Assembly: GCA_002401775.2 (NCBI GenBank)
Contig: NVUB02000211.1
Span: 1 to 64,000, forward strand
DNA length: 64,000 nucleotides
From: Ectothiorhodospiraceae bacterium
GTDB taxonomy: Bacteria; Pseudomonadota; Gammaproteobacteria; SZUA-152
Direction: 5' to 3'
Under the pieces are notes generated by a model that searched no databases, had not been told where the DNA came from, and worked only from the letters and a program-made list of their open reading frames with translations. Position 1 is the stretch's first letter. Every line of letters begins with the position of its first letter. Shown here in pieces: positions 1-9,992 of this stretch. A program made the translations under genes and the position numbers.

Positions 1-2553
1 AAACTGTTTGACCGTAATGCGCCAGACTTTGCCGAGGTTCGCAAGCCTTATGATGAACGGCTGGAAATCGAGCTGGGCGTTATTATCGAAATGGGTTTCC
101 CCGGTTACTTCCTCATCGTTGCTGATTTTATCCAGTGGGCCAAGAACAACAAAATTCCTGTGGGGCCGGGGCGTGGTTCCGGTGCGGGTTCGTTGGTGGC
201 TTATGTACTGACCATCACTGATTTAGACCCGTTGGAATATGACCTGCTGTTCGAGCGATTTCTCAACCCCGAACGTGTATCCATGCCTGATTTCGACGTG
301 GATTTCTGCATGGAAGGTCGTGACCGTGTTATCGACTATGTGGCCCGTCGCTATGGCCGCGAAAAAGTCTCTCAGATCATCACCTATGGTTCCATGGCCG
401 CCAAGGCCGTAGTGCGGGACGTGGGGCGAGTGTTTGGCCACCCCTATGGTTTTGTAGATCGTATTTCCAAGATGATCCCGTTCGAGGTGGGTATCACCCT
501 CGAACAGGCCATGGAGCAGGAAGATTCCTTGCGCGAGCTTTACGAACAGGATGAAGATGTGGCCAGCCTCATCGACATGGCCAAATCTCTGGAAGGTCTC
601 AAACGTAATGCTGGCAAGCACGCGGGTGGTGTGGTTATTGCCCCCACAAAACTTACCGACTTTAGCCCGCTGTACTGTGAAGAGGGTGGCGAGAATGTCG
701 TCAGTCAGTTCGACAAAGATGATGTCGAGGCCGTGGGACTGGTTAAATTCGATTTTTTGGGTCTGCGCACCCTGACCATCATCGACTGGGCGCTGGACAA
801 TATTGAGGGCCAGCTGGGCAAAGAGGCTCGCCCGGAAATAGAATCGATCCCGCTGGATGATCCGGCCAGTTACACGCTTCTTAAAGCCTGCAAGACCACC
901 GCCGTGTTCCAGTTGGAATCTCGCGGTATGAAGGACCTCATTAAACGCCTGAAACCCGATGCTTTCGAAGAAATTATCGCTCTGGTGGCATTATTCCGTC
1001 CTGGGCCATTGGGCTCGGGCATGGTGGATGACTTCATCAACGTTAAGCACGGCAAAAAAGCCGCGCAGTACCCGCACCCTGATATTAAATCCATATTGGA
1101 GCCCACCTACGGGGTTATTCTTTATCAGGAACAGGTCATGCAAATCGCCCAAATATTGGCCGGTTACACCTTGGGCGGTGCCGACATGCTGCGGCGTGCC
1201 ATGGGCAAGAAAAAGCCCGAAGAGATGGCCAAGCAGCGTGACTTGTTTACACAGGGTGCGCTGGCGCGCGGCGTGAAAGAAGAAACCGCGACCTATATTT
1301 TTGACTTGATGGAGAAGTTTGCCGGTTACGGCTTCAATAAATCTCACTCGGCGGCTTATGCGCTGGTGTCGTACCAGACAGCCTGGCTTAAGGCCCACTA
1401 TCCTGCCGCATTCCTGGCAGCGGTAATGTCCGCCGATATGGATAACACCGACAAGGTGGTTATCCTCATCGAAGACGCTCGTGAGATGAAGTTGAAGGTG
1501 GAGTCGCCTAACGTCAACGCCTGTCATTATAAGTTTACGGTAAAGGACGACAAGGGCATTTTTTACGGTCTCGGTGCCATTAAAGGGGTGGGCGAAGGTG
1601 CTATCGAAGGGATTATCGAAAGCCGCGAAAAAGAGGGCCCATTCCTTGATCTGTTCGACTTCTGTCAGAGAATCGATCTGAAAAAGGCCAACAAACGTAC
1701 CCTTGAAGGCTTGATTCGTGCCGGCGCCATGGATGATCTTGGCCCGAATCGCGCCACGCTCATGGCAACACTGGAATCCGCCGTGCAGCGTGCCGAGCAG
1801 CACCATAAAAATCTCGCCAGCGGCCAGAATGACATGTTTGGTGTGGCCCAGCCCACGCCGGGGGAGCAAACTGAGGAAGAGGCAGGGCAGTTTGTCGAGG
1901 CCAAAGACTGGGATGACGAAATTCGCCTTACGGGCGAAAAAGAAACGTTGGGACTGTATCTTACCGGTCACCCCATTGATCGATACGAACACGAGATTAA
2001 CCAAATCGTCTCCAAACGCATTGTCGATCTCAACCCCAAGGGTGACCAAAATATAACCGTGGCCGGACTGGTGGTGGCGATACGTACCATGAATACCAAG
2101 CGCGGAGACCGCATTGCCTTCATCACCCTTGATGATCGCACTGGTCGGCTTGAACTAGCCGTATTTTCCGAGGCCTACAATGAGTATCGTGACCTCATCG
2201 CCAAAGACCGTCTGCTTGTCGTAGAAGGCGAAGTGAGCATTGATGATTATACCGGTGGCATAAAAATGAGTGCCAATAAACTCTACGACATCGACCACGC
2301 CCGCGAAGCCTTTGCCCGCCAGCTGGTCCTAAAGGTAGACCAAAAAAAGGCCGGCAATGGCTTTATTCGCAGCCTGACCGAGGTATTGGCCCCCTATCGA
2401 GATGGACATTGCCCGGTATGCGTGGATTACCAGCAGACGGGTGCCGTAGTGAAGATTCAACTCGGCGCCAATTGGCGGGTAACACCCACCGACGCGCTAA
2501 TGCGAAAACTGGACAACCTGATCGGGCGCGAAGGCGTACGGGTGGAGTATTAA
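1..2553 (+). CDS. dnaE: DNA polymerase III alpha subunit (3' part, 5' end outside window)
   Basis: Catalytic subunit of the replicative polymerase. The reading frame is open from base 1, giving about 850 residues of a protein that is normally about 1160, so the N-terminal PHP domain lies outside the window. Visible are the catalytic aspartates in PDFDVDF (about base 290) and the third in [10 protein letters not shown] (about base 745). A C-terminal OB fold starts near [17 protein letters not shown] near base 1830 resembles the internal beta-clamp binding motif of the family. It stops with TAA 83 bp before accA on the same strand, the usual gammaproteobacterial order. No disruption is seen. 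Confidence 0.97.
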   Translation, partial: KLFDRNAPDFAEVRKPYDERLEIELGVIIEMGFPGYFLIVADFIQWAKNNKIPVGPGRGSGAGSLVAYVLTITDLDPLEYDLLFERFLNPERVSMPDFDVDFCMEGRDRVIDYVARRYGREKVSQIITYGSMAAKAVVRDVGRVFGHPYGFVDRISKMIPFEVGITLEQAMEQEDSLRELYEQDEDVASLIDMAKSLEGLKRNAGKHAGGVVIAPTKLTDFSPLYCEEGGENVVSQFDKDDVEAVGLVKFDFLGLRTLTIIDWALDNIEGQLGKEARPEIESIPLDDPASYTLLKACKTTAVFQLESRGMKDLIKRLKPDAFEEIIALVALFRPGPLGSGMVDDFINVKHGKKAAQYPHPDIKSILEPTYGVILYQEQVMQIAQILAGYTLGGADMLRRAMGKKKPEEMAKQRDLFTQGALARGVKEETATYIFDLMEKFAGYGFNKSHSAAYALVSYQTAWLKAHYPAAFLAAVMSADMDNTDKVVILIEDAREMKLKVESPNVNACHYKFTVKDDKGIFYGLGAIKGVGEGAIEGIIESREKEGPFLDLFDFCQRIDLKKANKRTLEGLIRAGAMDDLGPNRATLMATLESAVQRAEQHHKNLASGQNDMFGVAQPTPGEQTEEEAGQFVEAKDWDDEIRLTGEKETLGLYLTGHPIDRYEHEINQIVSKRIVDLNPKGDQNITVAGLVVAIRTMNTKRGDRIAFITLDDRTGRLELAVFSEAYNEYRDLIAKDRLLVVEGEVSIDDYTGGIKMSANKLYDIDHAREAFARQLVLKVDQKKAGNGFIRSLTEVLAPYRDGHCPVCVDYQQTGAVVKIQLGANWRVTPTDALMRKLDNLIGREGVRVEY

Positions 2554-2636
2554 AACAGCACAGAAAAGAGACAAGATTAAACAGAAAAGGGTAGAATGCG
2601 GCTCACTTTTCCCTTGTCCCTTTACGCTGAAATATT

Positions 2637-3605
2637 ATGAACCTGAATTTTCTCGAATTTGAACAACCCATTGCTGAGCTTGAGGCTAAGATCGAAGAGC
2701 TGCGCCATGTGGGTACTGACAGCGAAATTAACATCTCTGAAGAGATCGGCCGTTTGCAAGGTAAAAGTCGCGAGCTGACGGAGAACATATTTTCCAAGCT
2801 CGATCCCTGGCAAGTGTCGCAGATGTCGCGCCATCCGCAGCGTCCTTATACACTGGATTATATTAAGCGTATTTTTACTGACTTTCAGGAATTGCGCGGG
2901 GACCGTGCTTTTGCCGATGACCAGGCATTGGTGGGTGGTGTGGCCCGATTCGATGGTAAGCCTGTTATGGTCATTGGCCATCAAAAAGGCCGGGACACCA
3001 CCGAAAAACTCAAACGCAATTTCGCTATGCCGCGTCCTGAAGGCTATCGTAAAGCCTTGCGTTTGATGGAAATGGCCGAGCGTTTCAAGATGCCCATTTT
3101 CACCTTTATCGATACTCCCGGTGCCTATCCTGGCATTGATGCCGAAGAACGGGGCCAAAGCGAAGCCATTGCCCGTAATTTGTTTGTCATGTCACAGCTC
3201 AAAACGCCAATTATTTGTACCATTATTGGTGAGGGAGGTTCCGGTGGTGCCCTGGCCATTGGTGTGGGTGATCGTGTACTGATGATGCAATACGGCACTT
3301 ATGCGGTGATATCTCCTGAAGGTTGTTCCACAATATTGTGGAAAAGTGCGGAAAAAGCGGCGGATGCCGCTATTGCTATGGGGATTACCTCCGCACGGCT
3401 TAAAGAGCTGGAGTTGATTGATCAAATTATCAGTGAGCCACTGGGTGGAGCCCATCGGGATGTAGATGCGGTAGCAATGAACCTGAAAAATGCGTTGCGT
3501 GAAAATCTGGATATCCTCGAAGCAATGCCGATGGATGAACTGATGGATAGCCGTTATGAACGGCTGATGCAGTACGGGAATTTTGAAGAGAATGAAAACC
3601 GCTAA
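2637..3605 (+). CDS. accA: Acetyl-CoA carboxylase carboxyltransferase subunit alpha
   Basis: Alpha subunit of the carboxyltransferase half of acetyl-CoA carboxylase. With AccD it moves the carboxyl group from biotin to acetyl-CoA to make malonyl-CoA for fatty acid synthesis in the cytoplasm. It has 322 residues, close to the family norm (E. coli about 319). It begins [19 protein letters not shown] and carries the family segments [19 protein letters not shown] and [19 protein letters not shown], where Gly-rich loops form the oxyanion pocket. It follows dnaE in the same direction and is closed by a clear intrinsic terminator, so it probably ends the dnaE-accA transcript. Confidence 0.97.
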   Translation: MNLNFLEFEQPIAELEAKIEELRHVGTDSEINISEEIGRLQGKSRELTENIFSKLDPWQVSQMSRHPQRPYTLDYIKRIFTDFQELRGDRAFADDQALVGGVARFDGKPVMVIGHQKGRDTTEKLKRNFAMPRPEGYRKALRLMEMAERFKMPIFTFIDTPGAYPGIDAEERGQSEAIARNLFVMSQLKTPIICTIIGEGGSGGALAIGVGDRVLMMQYGTYAVISPEGCSTILWKSAEKAADAAIAMGITSARLKELELIDQIISEPLGGAHRDVDAVAMNLKNALRENLDILEAMPMDELMDSRYERLMQYGNFEENENR

Positions 3606-3630
3606 AGAATCACATCGGTTTTTGGTCGAA

Positions 3631-3655
3631 AAGGCTCCCATAGGGAGCCTTTTTT
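3631..3655 (+). terminator. Intrinsic terminator after accA
   Basis: A perfect 9-bp stem, AAGGCTCCC/GGGAGCCTT, with a 3-nt loop is followed by a T run. It lies 25 bp after the accA stop codon. Confidence 0.92.
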
Positions 3656-3955
3656 CGTTAAAGCGTTGCTGGTTTTAGTGGGCAAGATTATTCGCTATAT
3701 AGAAGGTTCTGATTAATTATCAATAAAAAGCATTTAGGCTGACACAAAATCGGGATATTTTAGTCGTAATATACAAAGCATCAGTATTGACTAATAAATC
3801 AGTAGAAAAGGCTACCCTGTGTGCATAAGCATCAGTCGTAGCAATGTGTTTACGGCAACGTTTGCACAATAGGGTCGCCTTTCAAGTGTACCCGTAGTCA
3901 ATACGTATTTTGAGGTGTTTTGGTTTTTTTAAGATAAATTTTAAGAGGTGTGGCA
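3656..3955. other. Intergenic region upstream of msrA
   Basis: There is no gene here. It is AT-rich and holds an imperfect inverted repeat (about 3806-3824 with 3864-3882, core AAAGGC.ACCCT) that could fold into a long hairpin. An 18-bp string at 3905-3922 recurs at 26073-26090. Confidence 0.5.
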
Positions 3956-4546
3956 ATGAAAAGAATATGGATGGGATTAGTACTACTAGGCATGTTTGGT
4001 TATCTCTCCAATGCCGCAGCAGACAAAACGGTACTTGCTGGGGGTTGCTTCTGGTGCATGGAATCCGATTTTGAAAAACTCAAAGGCGTATCGGAAGTGG
4101 TTTCCGGCTTCACTGGAGGTACCCTGGAAGACCCAACATATAATGGTAATCACCGTGGACACTATGAAGCGGTAGAAATTACCTACGATTCCAGTGTCGT
4201 CAGTTACAAAGAACTGCTGGATTACTACTGGGTAAATATTGATCCCTTCGATGATAAAGGACAATTTTGCGACAAAGGCCACAGTTATTTGAGCGCCATA
4301 TTTGTGGCTAACGCACAAGAGAGAATGCTTGCCGAAAGCTCGAAGCAGGCAGTCATTAAACAGTTTCCAAACAAAAAAGTCGTAACCCCGATTATCAATG
4401 CATCGATTTTTTACCCCATTAAAGGTGAAGAAAACTACCACCAGGATTTTTATAAAAAGAGTTCTGTCCGGTACAATTATTATCGCTGGAGCTGTGGCCG
4501 CGATAAACGCTTGAAAGACATTTGGGGCGACAAGGCGACGCATTGA
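3956..4546 (+). CDS. msrA: Peptide-methionine (S)-S-oxide reductase MsrA, probably exported
   Basis: Reduces methionine-S-sulfoxide in oxidised proteins. The catalytic motif GGCFWCMES lies near residues 29-37 of 196. The N-terminus (MKRIWMGLVLLGMFGYLSNA) looks like a signal peptide, so the enzyme should act in the periplasm rather than the cytosol. The ATG at 3956 is preferred over an in-frame GTG at 3950 because AGAGGTG ends five bases before it. It stands alone in an AT-richer segment that separates accA from tilS. The fold call is firm; export is an inference from the leader. Confidence 0.93.
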   Translation: MKRIWMGLVLLGMFGYLSNAAADKTVLAGGCFWCMESDFEKLKGVSEVVSGFTGGTLEDPTYNGNHRGHYEAVEITYDSSVVSYKELLDYYWVNIDPFDDKGQFCDKGHSYLSAIFVANAQERMLAESSKQAVIKQFPNKKVVTPIINASIFYPIKGEENYHQDFYKKSSVRYNYYRWSCGRDKRLKDIWGDKATH

Positions 4547-4588
4547 TAGAGGCTGGCTTTGCCTAACACCATTAATTCATCGGTAACC

Positions 4589-4657
4589 GTAGGGGCAACC
4601 CTTGTGGTTGCCCATTTTTACCGGTAATCCAAGGGCATCCACGAGGGGTGCCCCTAC
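4589..4657. repeat. Imperfect inverted repeat element (GTAGGGGC type)
   Basis: Two 25-bp arms (4589-4613 and 4633-4657), each starting GTAGGGGCA when read inward, match at 21 of 25 positions and face each other. The element lies between the convergent msrA and sensor kinase genes. It resembles short dispersed hairpin elements common in gammaproteobacterial intergenic DNA. Confidence 0.75.
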
Positions 4658-4736
4658 ATAATCCCCAATCTGCGATGTCGGTGGTCTGGGTTCCCACGTT
4701 TCCCCCACACCCTGGCGGTTATTTACTCACGAAAGA

Positions 4737-6626
4737 TCATTCAGGTTTACTTAATGTAAAATAAAAAGTTGCACCTTTACCTACTTCGGCTTCCGCCCAA
4801 ATTCGTCCCTCGTGGCGATGAATGATACGTGATACGGTTGCCAGACCGATGCCCGTACCTTCAAATTCATCACGTTTATGCAAACGCTGGAAAGCGACAA
4901 ATATTTTATCCATGTAGGCAATATCGAAGCCTGCGCCGTTATCTTTAATAAAGTAAGTGACTCCTTCAGCGGAGTTTATTTTACCCATTTTGATACGGGG
5001 CTTGTTTATTTTTGATGTATATTTCCAGGCATTTCCTAATAAGTTGTTAATGGCAGCTTTTAATAATCCCTTATCAGCAGTGACCACTCCAAGTGGTGAA
5101 CAAGTAAATTCTACTTTTTGTAGAGAGCTGTTGTACTCAGGATTATCCTCTATTAACTTGACGGCATCTGAAACCAGATCGTCAAAATTAACAGAAACCA
5201 TGCTGAGCTGCTTTTTCCCCAAATGTGCAAGTTCAAGAAGGTCATCAATTAATGTTGACATGCGCGTTGTATTGTCGACGACGCGGTTCAGAAAGCCCTG
5301 TCCTTCAGAATCAAGTGTATGGCGATAATCGTCTAACAATATTTGAGAAAACCCGGAAATAGATCGTAGCGGAGCGCGTAGATCATGGGAAATTGAATAG
5401 CTGAATGCTTCTAATTCATCATTGGCTGTCTGTAGTTCAGTCGTGCGTTTTTCTACAAGGGTTTCCAATTTATTTCGGTGTTTACGTAATTCTTCTTCCA
5501 ACTTTTTTCGTTTACTGATATCGAACATGAATCCGTGTAAGCGTACTGCTTTTCCCTCCTTGAAGATAACCTGGACATCATCATGTATCCAAACCATACG
5601 GCCATCGGCAGCAAAAGTTCGATATTCTAACTGAACTGCATCGCTATCATTTAGGAGAGTCCTATTGAGTATAGACTTTTCCATATCATCCGGGTGCATG
5701 CGTTGCTGCCAAAAGTTTTTTTGGTGCCAGTCCTCTACAGGATAGCCGAGGATTTTTTCGGCTTGACGGCCAACAAAAATAAACCGTTGACTGATGAGGT
5801 CGAATTCCCAGGGAATAGCAGAGGTGGACTCAACAAGCCCCTGGTAACGAGCGGAAGCAGATTTTTGGTCTGCTTTGGCCGAAACAATCTGTTGGTTCTG
5901 TGCTTCTAATGTATCGAGCATGGCGTTAAAACTTAAGGCAAGTTGTCCCACTTCATCATGACTGCACACCGGCGCGCGAAGATGACGGTCTGTTTGCTCT
6001 TCAATGGCGCGTGCCACATTGGTGACGGCTTTAATCGGCCCTGAAATAAGCCGTTGTAACCATGTTGCCAATAATACAGACAACAACATAGAAACCACTA
6101 ATGCCAGTACAGAGAATGTAATTTGATTGTTTAATCGTGTATAAATTGGCGTTAGGTCACTACTGATAAATAACCAACCTAATGGTATACCATCTTGTCG
6201 AACGACGAAATTAATGTGTAATCTGTCATCTCCAAAATGTGATTGAGTGTTTGTAAACGGGTTTTCGGGGGGGCAGTGGACAGTGGTGGCGTTGAAAGCA
6301 CCAATGATTTTTTTTATATCATGTTGATAGTCAGATAATAGACTGCCATCAATGCGGTACAGGCAAGCCCGCCTGAGATGAGGTAACTCACGTAAAGAGG
6401 CGAGATTTTCTCTTCCTAAGCGAATGTCATTGAATGCCAAAGCTGCGCTGGAGCGGTCGCCGATCAAACGAGCCAAAGTCATTAATTCCTGCGTGAGTGA
6501 TTGGCGGGTTTGTTGTATTTCCCAAATGATTCTCATACCACCTACTAATGTCACAATGACAAAGCTAACGATGAAAATAATGAAAACGAGTTTGGTGCTG
6601 ATATTTTGTTTTTTGAACCACCTCAT
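4737..6626 (-). CDS. CHASE8-HAMP-PAS sensor histidine kinase
   Basis: A membrane sensor kinase of 629 residues. A first transmembrane helix (about 13-31) precedes a periplasmic segment (about 40-155) whose start, with LARLIGDRSSAALAFND, matches the CHASE8 pattern known from diguanylate cyclases such as YfiN/TpbB. A second helix (171-191), HAMP (192-245) and PAS (262-372) follow. Then come HisKA with phospho-acceptor H414 (SISHDLRAPL) and an ATPase domain with N box (NLLGNAWKYT), DNGAGFD (562-568) and GTGIGLAT (590-597). There is no receiver domain, so the response regulator must be elsewhere. Its ATG overlaps the stop of the YfiR-like gene (ATGA), so the two are translationally coupled. The function is inferred from domains; the signal is unknown. 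Confidence 0.88.
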   Translation of the reverse strand: MRWFKKQNISTKLVFIIFIVSFVIVTLVGGMRIIWEIQQTRQSLTQELMTLARLIGDRSSAALAFNDIRLGRENLASLRELPHLRRACLYRIDGSLLSDYQHDIKKIIGAFNATTVHCPPENPFTNTQSHFGDDRLHINFVVRQDGIPLGWLFISSDLTPIYTRLNNQITFSVLALVVSMLLSVLLATWLQRLISGPIKAVTNVARAIEEQTDRHLRAPVCSHDEVGQLALSFNAMLDTLEAQNQQIVSAKADQKSASARYQGLVESTSAIPWEFDLISQRFIFVGRQAEKILGYPVEDWHQKNFWQQRMHPDDMEKSILNRTLLNDSDAVQLEYRTFAADGRMVWIHDDVQVIFKEGKAVRLHGFMFDISKRKKLEEELRKHRNKLETLVEKRTTELQTANDELEAFSYSISHDLRAPLRSISGFSQILLDDYRHTLDSEGQGFLNRVVDNTTRMSTLIDDLLELAHLGKKQLSMVSVNFDDLVSDAVKLIEDNPEYNSSLQKVEFTCSPLGVVTADKGLLKAAINNLLGNAWKYTSKINKPRIKMGKINSAEGVTYFIKDNGAGFDIAYMDKIFVAFQRLHKRDEFEGTGIGLATVSRIIHRHEGRIWAEAEVGKGATFYFTLSKPE

Positions 6627-7180
6627 CTAAGGAACTCCCTGGAGGAATTTCCCTTGATGGGAATAGCAAGTTCTAGCAGTTTGGCGCTGAGTTGAATGTT
6701 AGCGCGAAGTGATGCAGCGTGGTTGATTTCCATACGAATACGATTTTTATCGGTTACAAAACCAATAACCCCGCCTTGGTAAGCGAAGTCCGGAACGCTG
6801 CTTATAGTTAGTACAGGTTGTTTTTCGAGTAAATCCAGCATTGCGCGCAATTCATTTTGGTTGGATTTTGCAAGGTATATAATATGGCACATATCAGTGT
6901 CGGTGAGGTTTTTTGGGTAAATGACGTGAAATTGTCGCCCATATTCCTGGCGGTTTTCGATATTCTTTAGCTCTTTACCAATAGATGTTTTTCCGAGTAC
7001 GCAAATGTTAAATGGACTATTTATATCTCGGGGAACATTCGGCCATGTTACGAATCGAGTAAGTTGATAAATATATGCGGCTTTAATCTTGTACGCTGGT
7101 GTTGCTGCAAATGAAAATCCCATGGATAAAAAAAGCAATCCACCAATAATAAGACATGTTTTGTAAGAGAGGGTATTCAT
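6623..7180 (-). CDS. YfiR-like periplasmic protein (DUF4154)
   Basis: A secreted protein of 185 residues with a signal peptide (about 1-26). The DUF4154/YfiR pattern is clear: YKIKAAYIYQLTRFVTWP, FNICVLG, then LTISSVPDFAYQGGVIGF and MEIN...ANIQLSAKLLELA. In Pseudomonas YfiR is a redox-sensitive periplasmic repressor of the diguanylate cyclase YfiN. Here C60 and C98 are plausible counterparts of one YfiR cysteine pair, while the second pair is absent. It is the first gene of a two-gene operon with the CHASE8 kinase, and a TonB-dependent receptor is divergent. Regulation of the kinase by this protein is an inference from the coupling and the shared CHASE8 sensor type. Confidence 0.85.
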   Translation of the reverse strand: MNTLSYKTCLIIGGLLFLSMGFSFAATPAYKIKAAYIYQLTRFVTWPNVPRDINSPFNICVLGKTSIGKELKNIENRQEYGRQFHVIYPKNLTDTDMCHIIYLAKSNQNELRAMLDLLEKQPVLTISSVPDFAYQGGVIGFVTDKNRIRMEINHAASLRANIQLSAKLLELAIPIKGNSSREFLR

Positions 7181-7680
7181 TTTAGTGTCAATGTTACAGG
7201 GTGGTGATTGTTCTGAAGTATGAAGTTTCCAATTTTTAAAATAAGAATTAGGTGGGTCAGGAGAATAAACAGGGTAGGAAAATATTGGTAATAATGAAAA
7301 TACAATAGCAACGAAAAACTCAGTGATATTCCCATTGATTTTACCCTTATTTAACCTGGGGTTTATATTGCAGCCACTTATGTCCTTATATTAGCTTGTA
7401 GAAATACAGGATCAACTAAAAAGAAGTATAGAAATCAAACATTGTTAATTCAACAGCCGGAAGACCCCATAAATGAACACGCTGACAGTATATATATGAC
7501 AACTATTTTATAATGTCCTTGCTTATATTCATTGTTAGCACTATTAAATGTACTTGATGATCATCCATTAAAAGACTGTTGATAGGTTAAAAATTTTCGC
7601 TAGAATGGTCGGTTGCAATTGATTTATTTGGGTTTTATTGTATTTATTGTATTTATTGATTGATTGTTATAGGAGTTATC
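7181..7680. other. Divergent promoter region between yfiR-like and TonB receptor genes
   Basis: About 500 bp of AT-rich DNA without a gene. It must hold the promoters of both divergent transcripts. No strong palindromic operator or Fur-box match was picked out by eye. Confidence 0.5.
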
Positions 7681-9834
7681 ATGAGTAATAAATCTCCTTT
7701 TGTTTCGGTAACGTTATATTTTTTATTATTTATTAACATCCCATTGTTTGTGTCTGATGTCCGTGCTCATGAAGAGAGTGATGTTTCGGAGGTCTTTGAC
7801 ATTTCTCTGGAAAGGTTACTCAATGTTACCATTTCAACGGCCACTAAAAATGATGAGACGGTTCGACAAACACCGGCCAGTGCTATCGTTATAACTCGTG
7901 CGGATATTGAGGTGTATGGATATTCTACACTGATCGATATTTTTGATCATATTGTGGGTATGTATCAAATTGATGATTACGCATGGAATGGGTCACAAAA
8001 TTACGGTGTGCGTGGTTTTTTCTCCACAGGACACTTTAATGACATGATCATTCTGGTGAATGGTGTTAATCAAAAAGAAAGTTTATACGATTCGTATAAT
8101 ATTGCTAAAATTTCCCTTCCCGTAGAACTGATTGAAAAAATAGAAGTTGTCCGGGGGCCGTTATCGGTAACATACGGAAGTGGTGCCTTTATGGGGGCTA
8201 TTAATATTATTACTCGTGACCTGGGTGCTAATGCACCGGTTACTAATATCGTTTCTGCTGGATACGGAAGTAATGATACTTATCGGGTGGTAGGAAGCGT
8301 GGGGGGGCGTACGAGTGACTCATTTTCTTACAATGTTGACATGGGGTATTCGGATACTGATGGTATGAATCATAATTGGGTTGATATGGTCAACGACCCT
8401 TCAGCTTTGACAGGGTTTGCGGGAATACCGGCTGACGCCACCAGCAAAGGTCAGCTTAGTGAACAAAACCTTTATCTTAACGGCGCTTTCAAAGTACGGT
8501 CATTTAGTCTCAACGTGAATTATGTAAAAACTAATAAAGGTGTTATAGCGCTGATCCCTGGGTTAGGTAAGGGCATCGATGATGAGATTGAGTCTATAAC
8601 CACTACGGTTTCTTTTGATGAGGTGTATGCCAATAACATCGGCTTACATGCCCATGTATCATCATTTTATTACACGAATGATATGACGATGCGCTGGTCA
8701 TTCGCCAATAACGACACTTTTAATCTCATTGATAATAGGGCCTATGAAATAGAAACCTCTGCCAGTTTTGATATAACGAGTCAGTTGGACTTTCTTGCAG
8801 GTTTTAACCGGTATACACAAACCAAAAATCTATCAGGGTTTGAAATTCCGGCCTTTGGTTTGGATAGACGATTTATTCTCCCCGCGAGTAGTGATGTTTC
8901 ACTGAATGCCATTTTTTCAAATATAGGGTATCAAATGTCTGATAATTTACGGTTGTCGGGAGGATTGCGGGTAGAACAGCTGGCGAATTTTGACATGAAA
9001 GTGACTTCAGAAGGGACAACGTCAACCGGAGAATTTACCAACGATGATATTAATTATTTGACAAATTTGGCGGTTATCTACGCCTTTGATGACATACATC
9101 TTTTAAAAGCACTTTACGGAAATGCTATAAAACAACCCGCTTTTGGTGACTCTGCAGAGTTATTGCTCCGGCCAGATCTTCCTCAGCTTGACCCAGCAAA
9201 AATTAAGACGTACGAACTAGACTATCTTGGGACTTTCTCTAATAAATTCGGCATAAGCGCAAAACTTTTTTATAATGTTCTCGATAATTTAATTACTCGA
9301 GAAAACGTTAGCGCCTCTGGTTCAGTCCTTACTTTTAGCCTCAATGCCGGGGAGCAAGAAACTGTTGGTCTGGAATTGGGTGTGAAAGCCGAGCCGGTTA
9401 ATGATTTCCATCTGGATGCAAGTGTCGTCTTTCTTGATTCAAAGAATAAGTCTCCAGGTTTTGAAAATATAGAATTGGGGTATTCTCCACGTTTTCTGGG
9501 ATATTTGAAAATGGCATATTTAATGAGTGATAAGCAATCGCTTTCGTTGACTGCTCGTTACGTAGGTTCTATGAAAGCAAAATGGGATGTAGCACCGGGT
9601 GCTGATCCTTCGACCGGAAGTCGGTTAGGCTCAGATGTGGATCACTATTTCCCCGTTGATATGAATTACAGAATTCAGAATTTATGGAATCAAGGTTATT
9701 TTATGAATGTGATGGTAACGAATATCTTTGACGATGAAATCCGCTATCCCGCGACAAAAACCACTCCCTTTTTCTCGAAAGGTACCCTGGGCCCTGAACG
9801 GCGGTTTATGATTAGGGCAGGTAAGAAATTTTAG
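7681..9834 (+). CDS. TonB-dependent outer-membrane receptor
   Basis: An energised outer-membrane importer of about 717 residues. A signal peptide (about 1-32) is followed by a TonB-box-like region, then a plug domain with TPASAIVITRADIEVYGY, YGVRGFFSTG and the conserved EKIEVVRGPLSVTYGSGAF. A long beta barrel ends in the aromatic RAGKKF. The ATG at 7681 is chosen because AGGAG lies five bases upstream; an in-frame ATG exists 21 bp earlier. It is divergent from the YfiR-like/CHASE8 kinase operon. YfiR-domain proteins and such receptors often co-occur, so this receptor may supply or sense the same cue. The ligand cannot be told from sequence. Confidence 0.93.
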   Translation: MSNKSPFVSVTLYFLLFINIPLFVSDVRAHEESDVSEVFDISLERLLNVTISTATKNDETVRQTPASAIVITRADIEVYGYSTLIDIFDHIVGMYQIDDYAWNGSQNYGVRGFFSTGHFNDMIILVNGVNQKESLYDSYNIAKISLPVELIEKIEVVRGPLSVTYGSGAFMGAINIITRDLGANAPVTNIVSAGYGSNDTYRVVGSVGGRTSDSFSYNVDMGYSDTDGMNHNWVDMVNDPSALTGFAGIPADATSKGQLSEQNLYLNGAFKVRSFSLNVNYVKTNKGVIALIPGLGKGIDDEIESITTTVSFDEVYANNIGLHAHVSSFYYTNDMTMRWSFANNDTFNLIDNRAYEIETSASFDITSQLDFLAGFNRYTQTKNLSGFEIPAFGLDRRFILPASSDVSLNAIFSNIGYQMSDNLRLSGGLRVEQLANFDMKVTSEGTTSTGEFTNDDINYLTNLAVIYAFDDIHLLKALYGNAIKQPAFGDSAELLLRPDLPQLDPAKIKTYELDYLGTFSNKFGISAKLFYNVLDNLITRENVSASGSVLTFSLNAGEQETVGLELGVKAEPVNDFHLDASVVFLDSKNKSPGFENIELGYSPRFLGYLKMAYLMSDKQSLSLTARYVGSMKAKWDVAPGADPSTGSRLGSDVDHYFPVDMNYRIQNLWNQGYFMNVMVTNIFDDEIRYPATKTTPFFSKGTLGPERRFMIRAGKKF

Positions 9835-9992
9835 CGAAATACAAAAAATAATACCGTCAGCGGGTTAACGATATTCAATGAATGTGGTGAACGCGCTAAC
9901 TACATCATCAATTCAAATAGCGTCTTGGTTCCCCATTTTTCTGTCTAATCAGGTGCTCTTTTTTGCAGAATACTCCATGTTACAATTCCTTG

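Noticed and set aside
991-2049. Long open frame on the minus strand inside dnaE (352 codons)
   Set aside because: It lies wholly opposite the conserved polymerase coding region, has no family pattern, and is a mirror of dnaE codon use.
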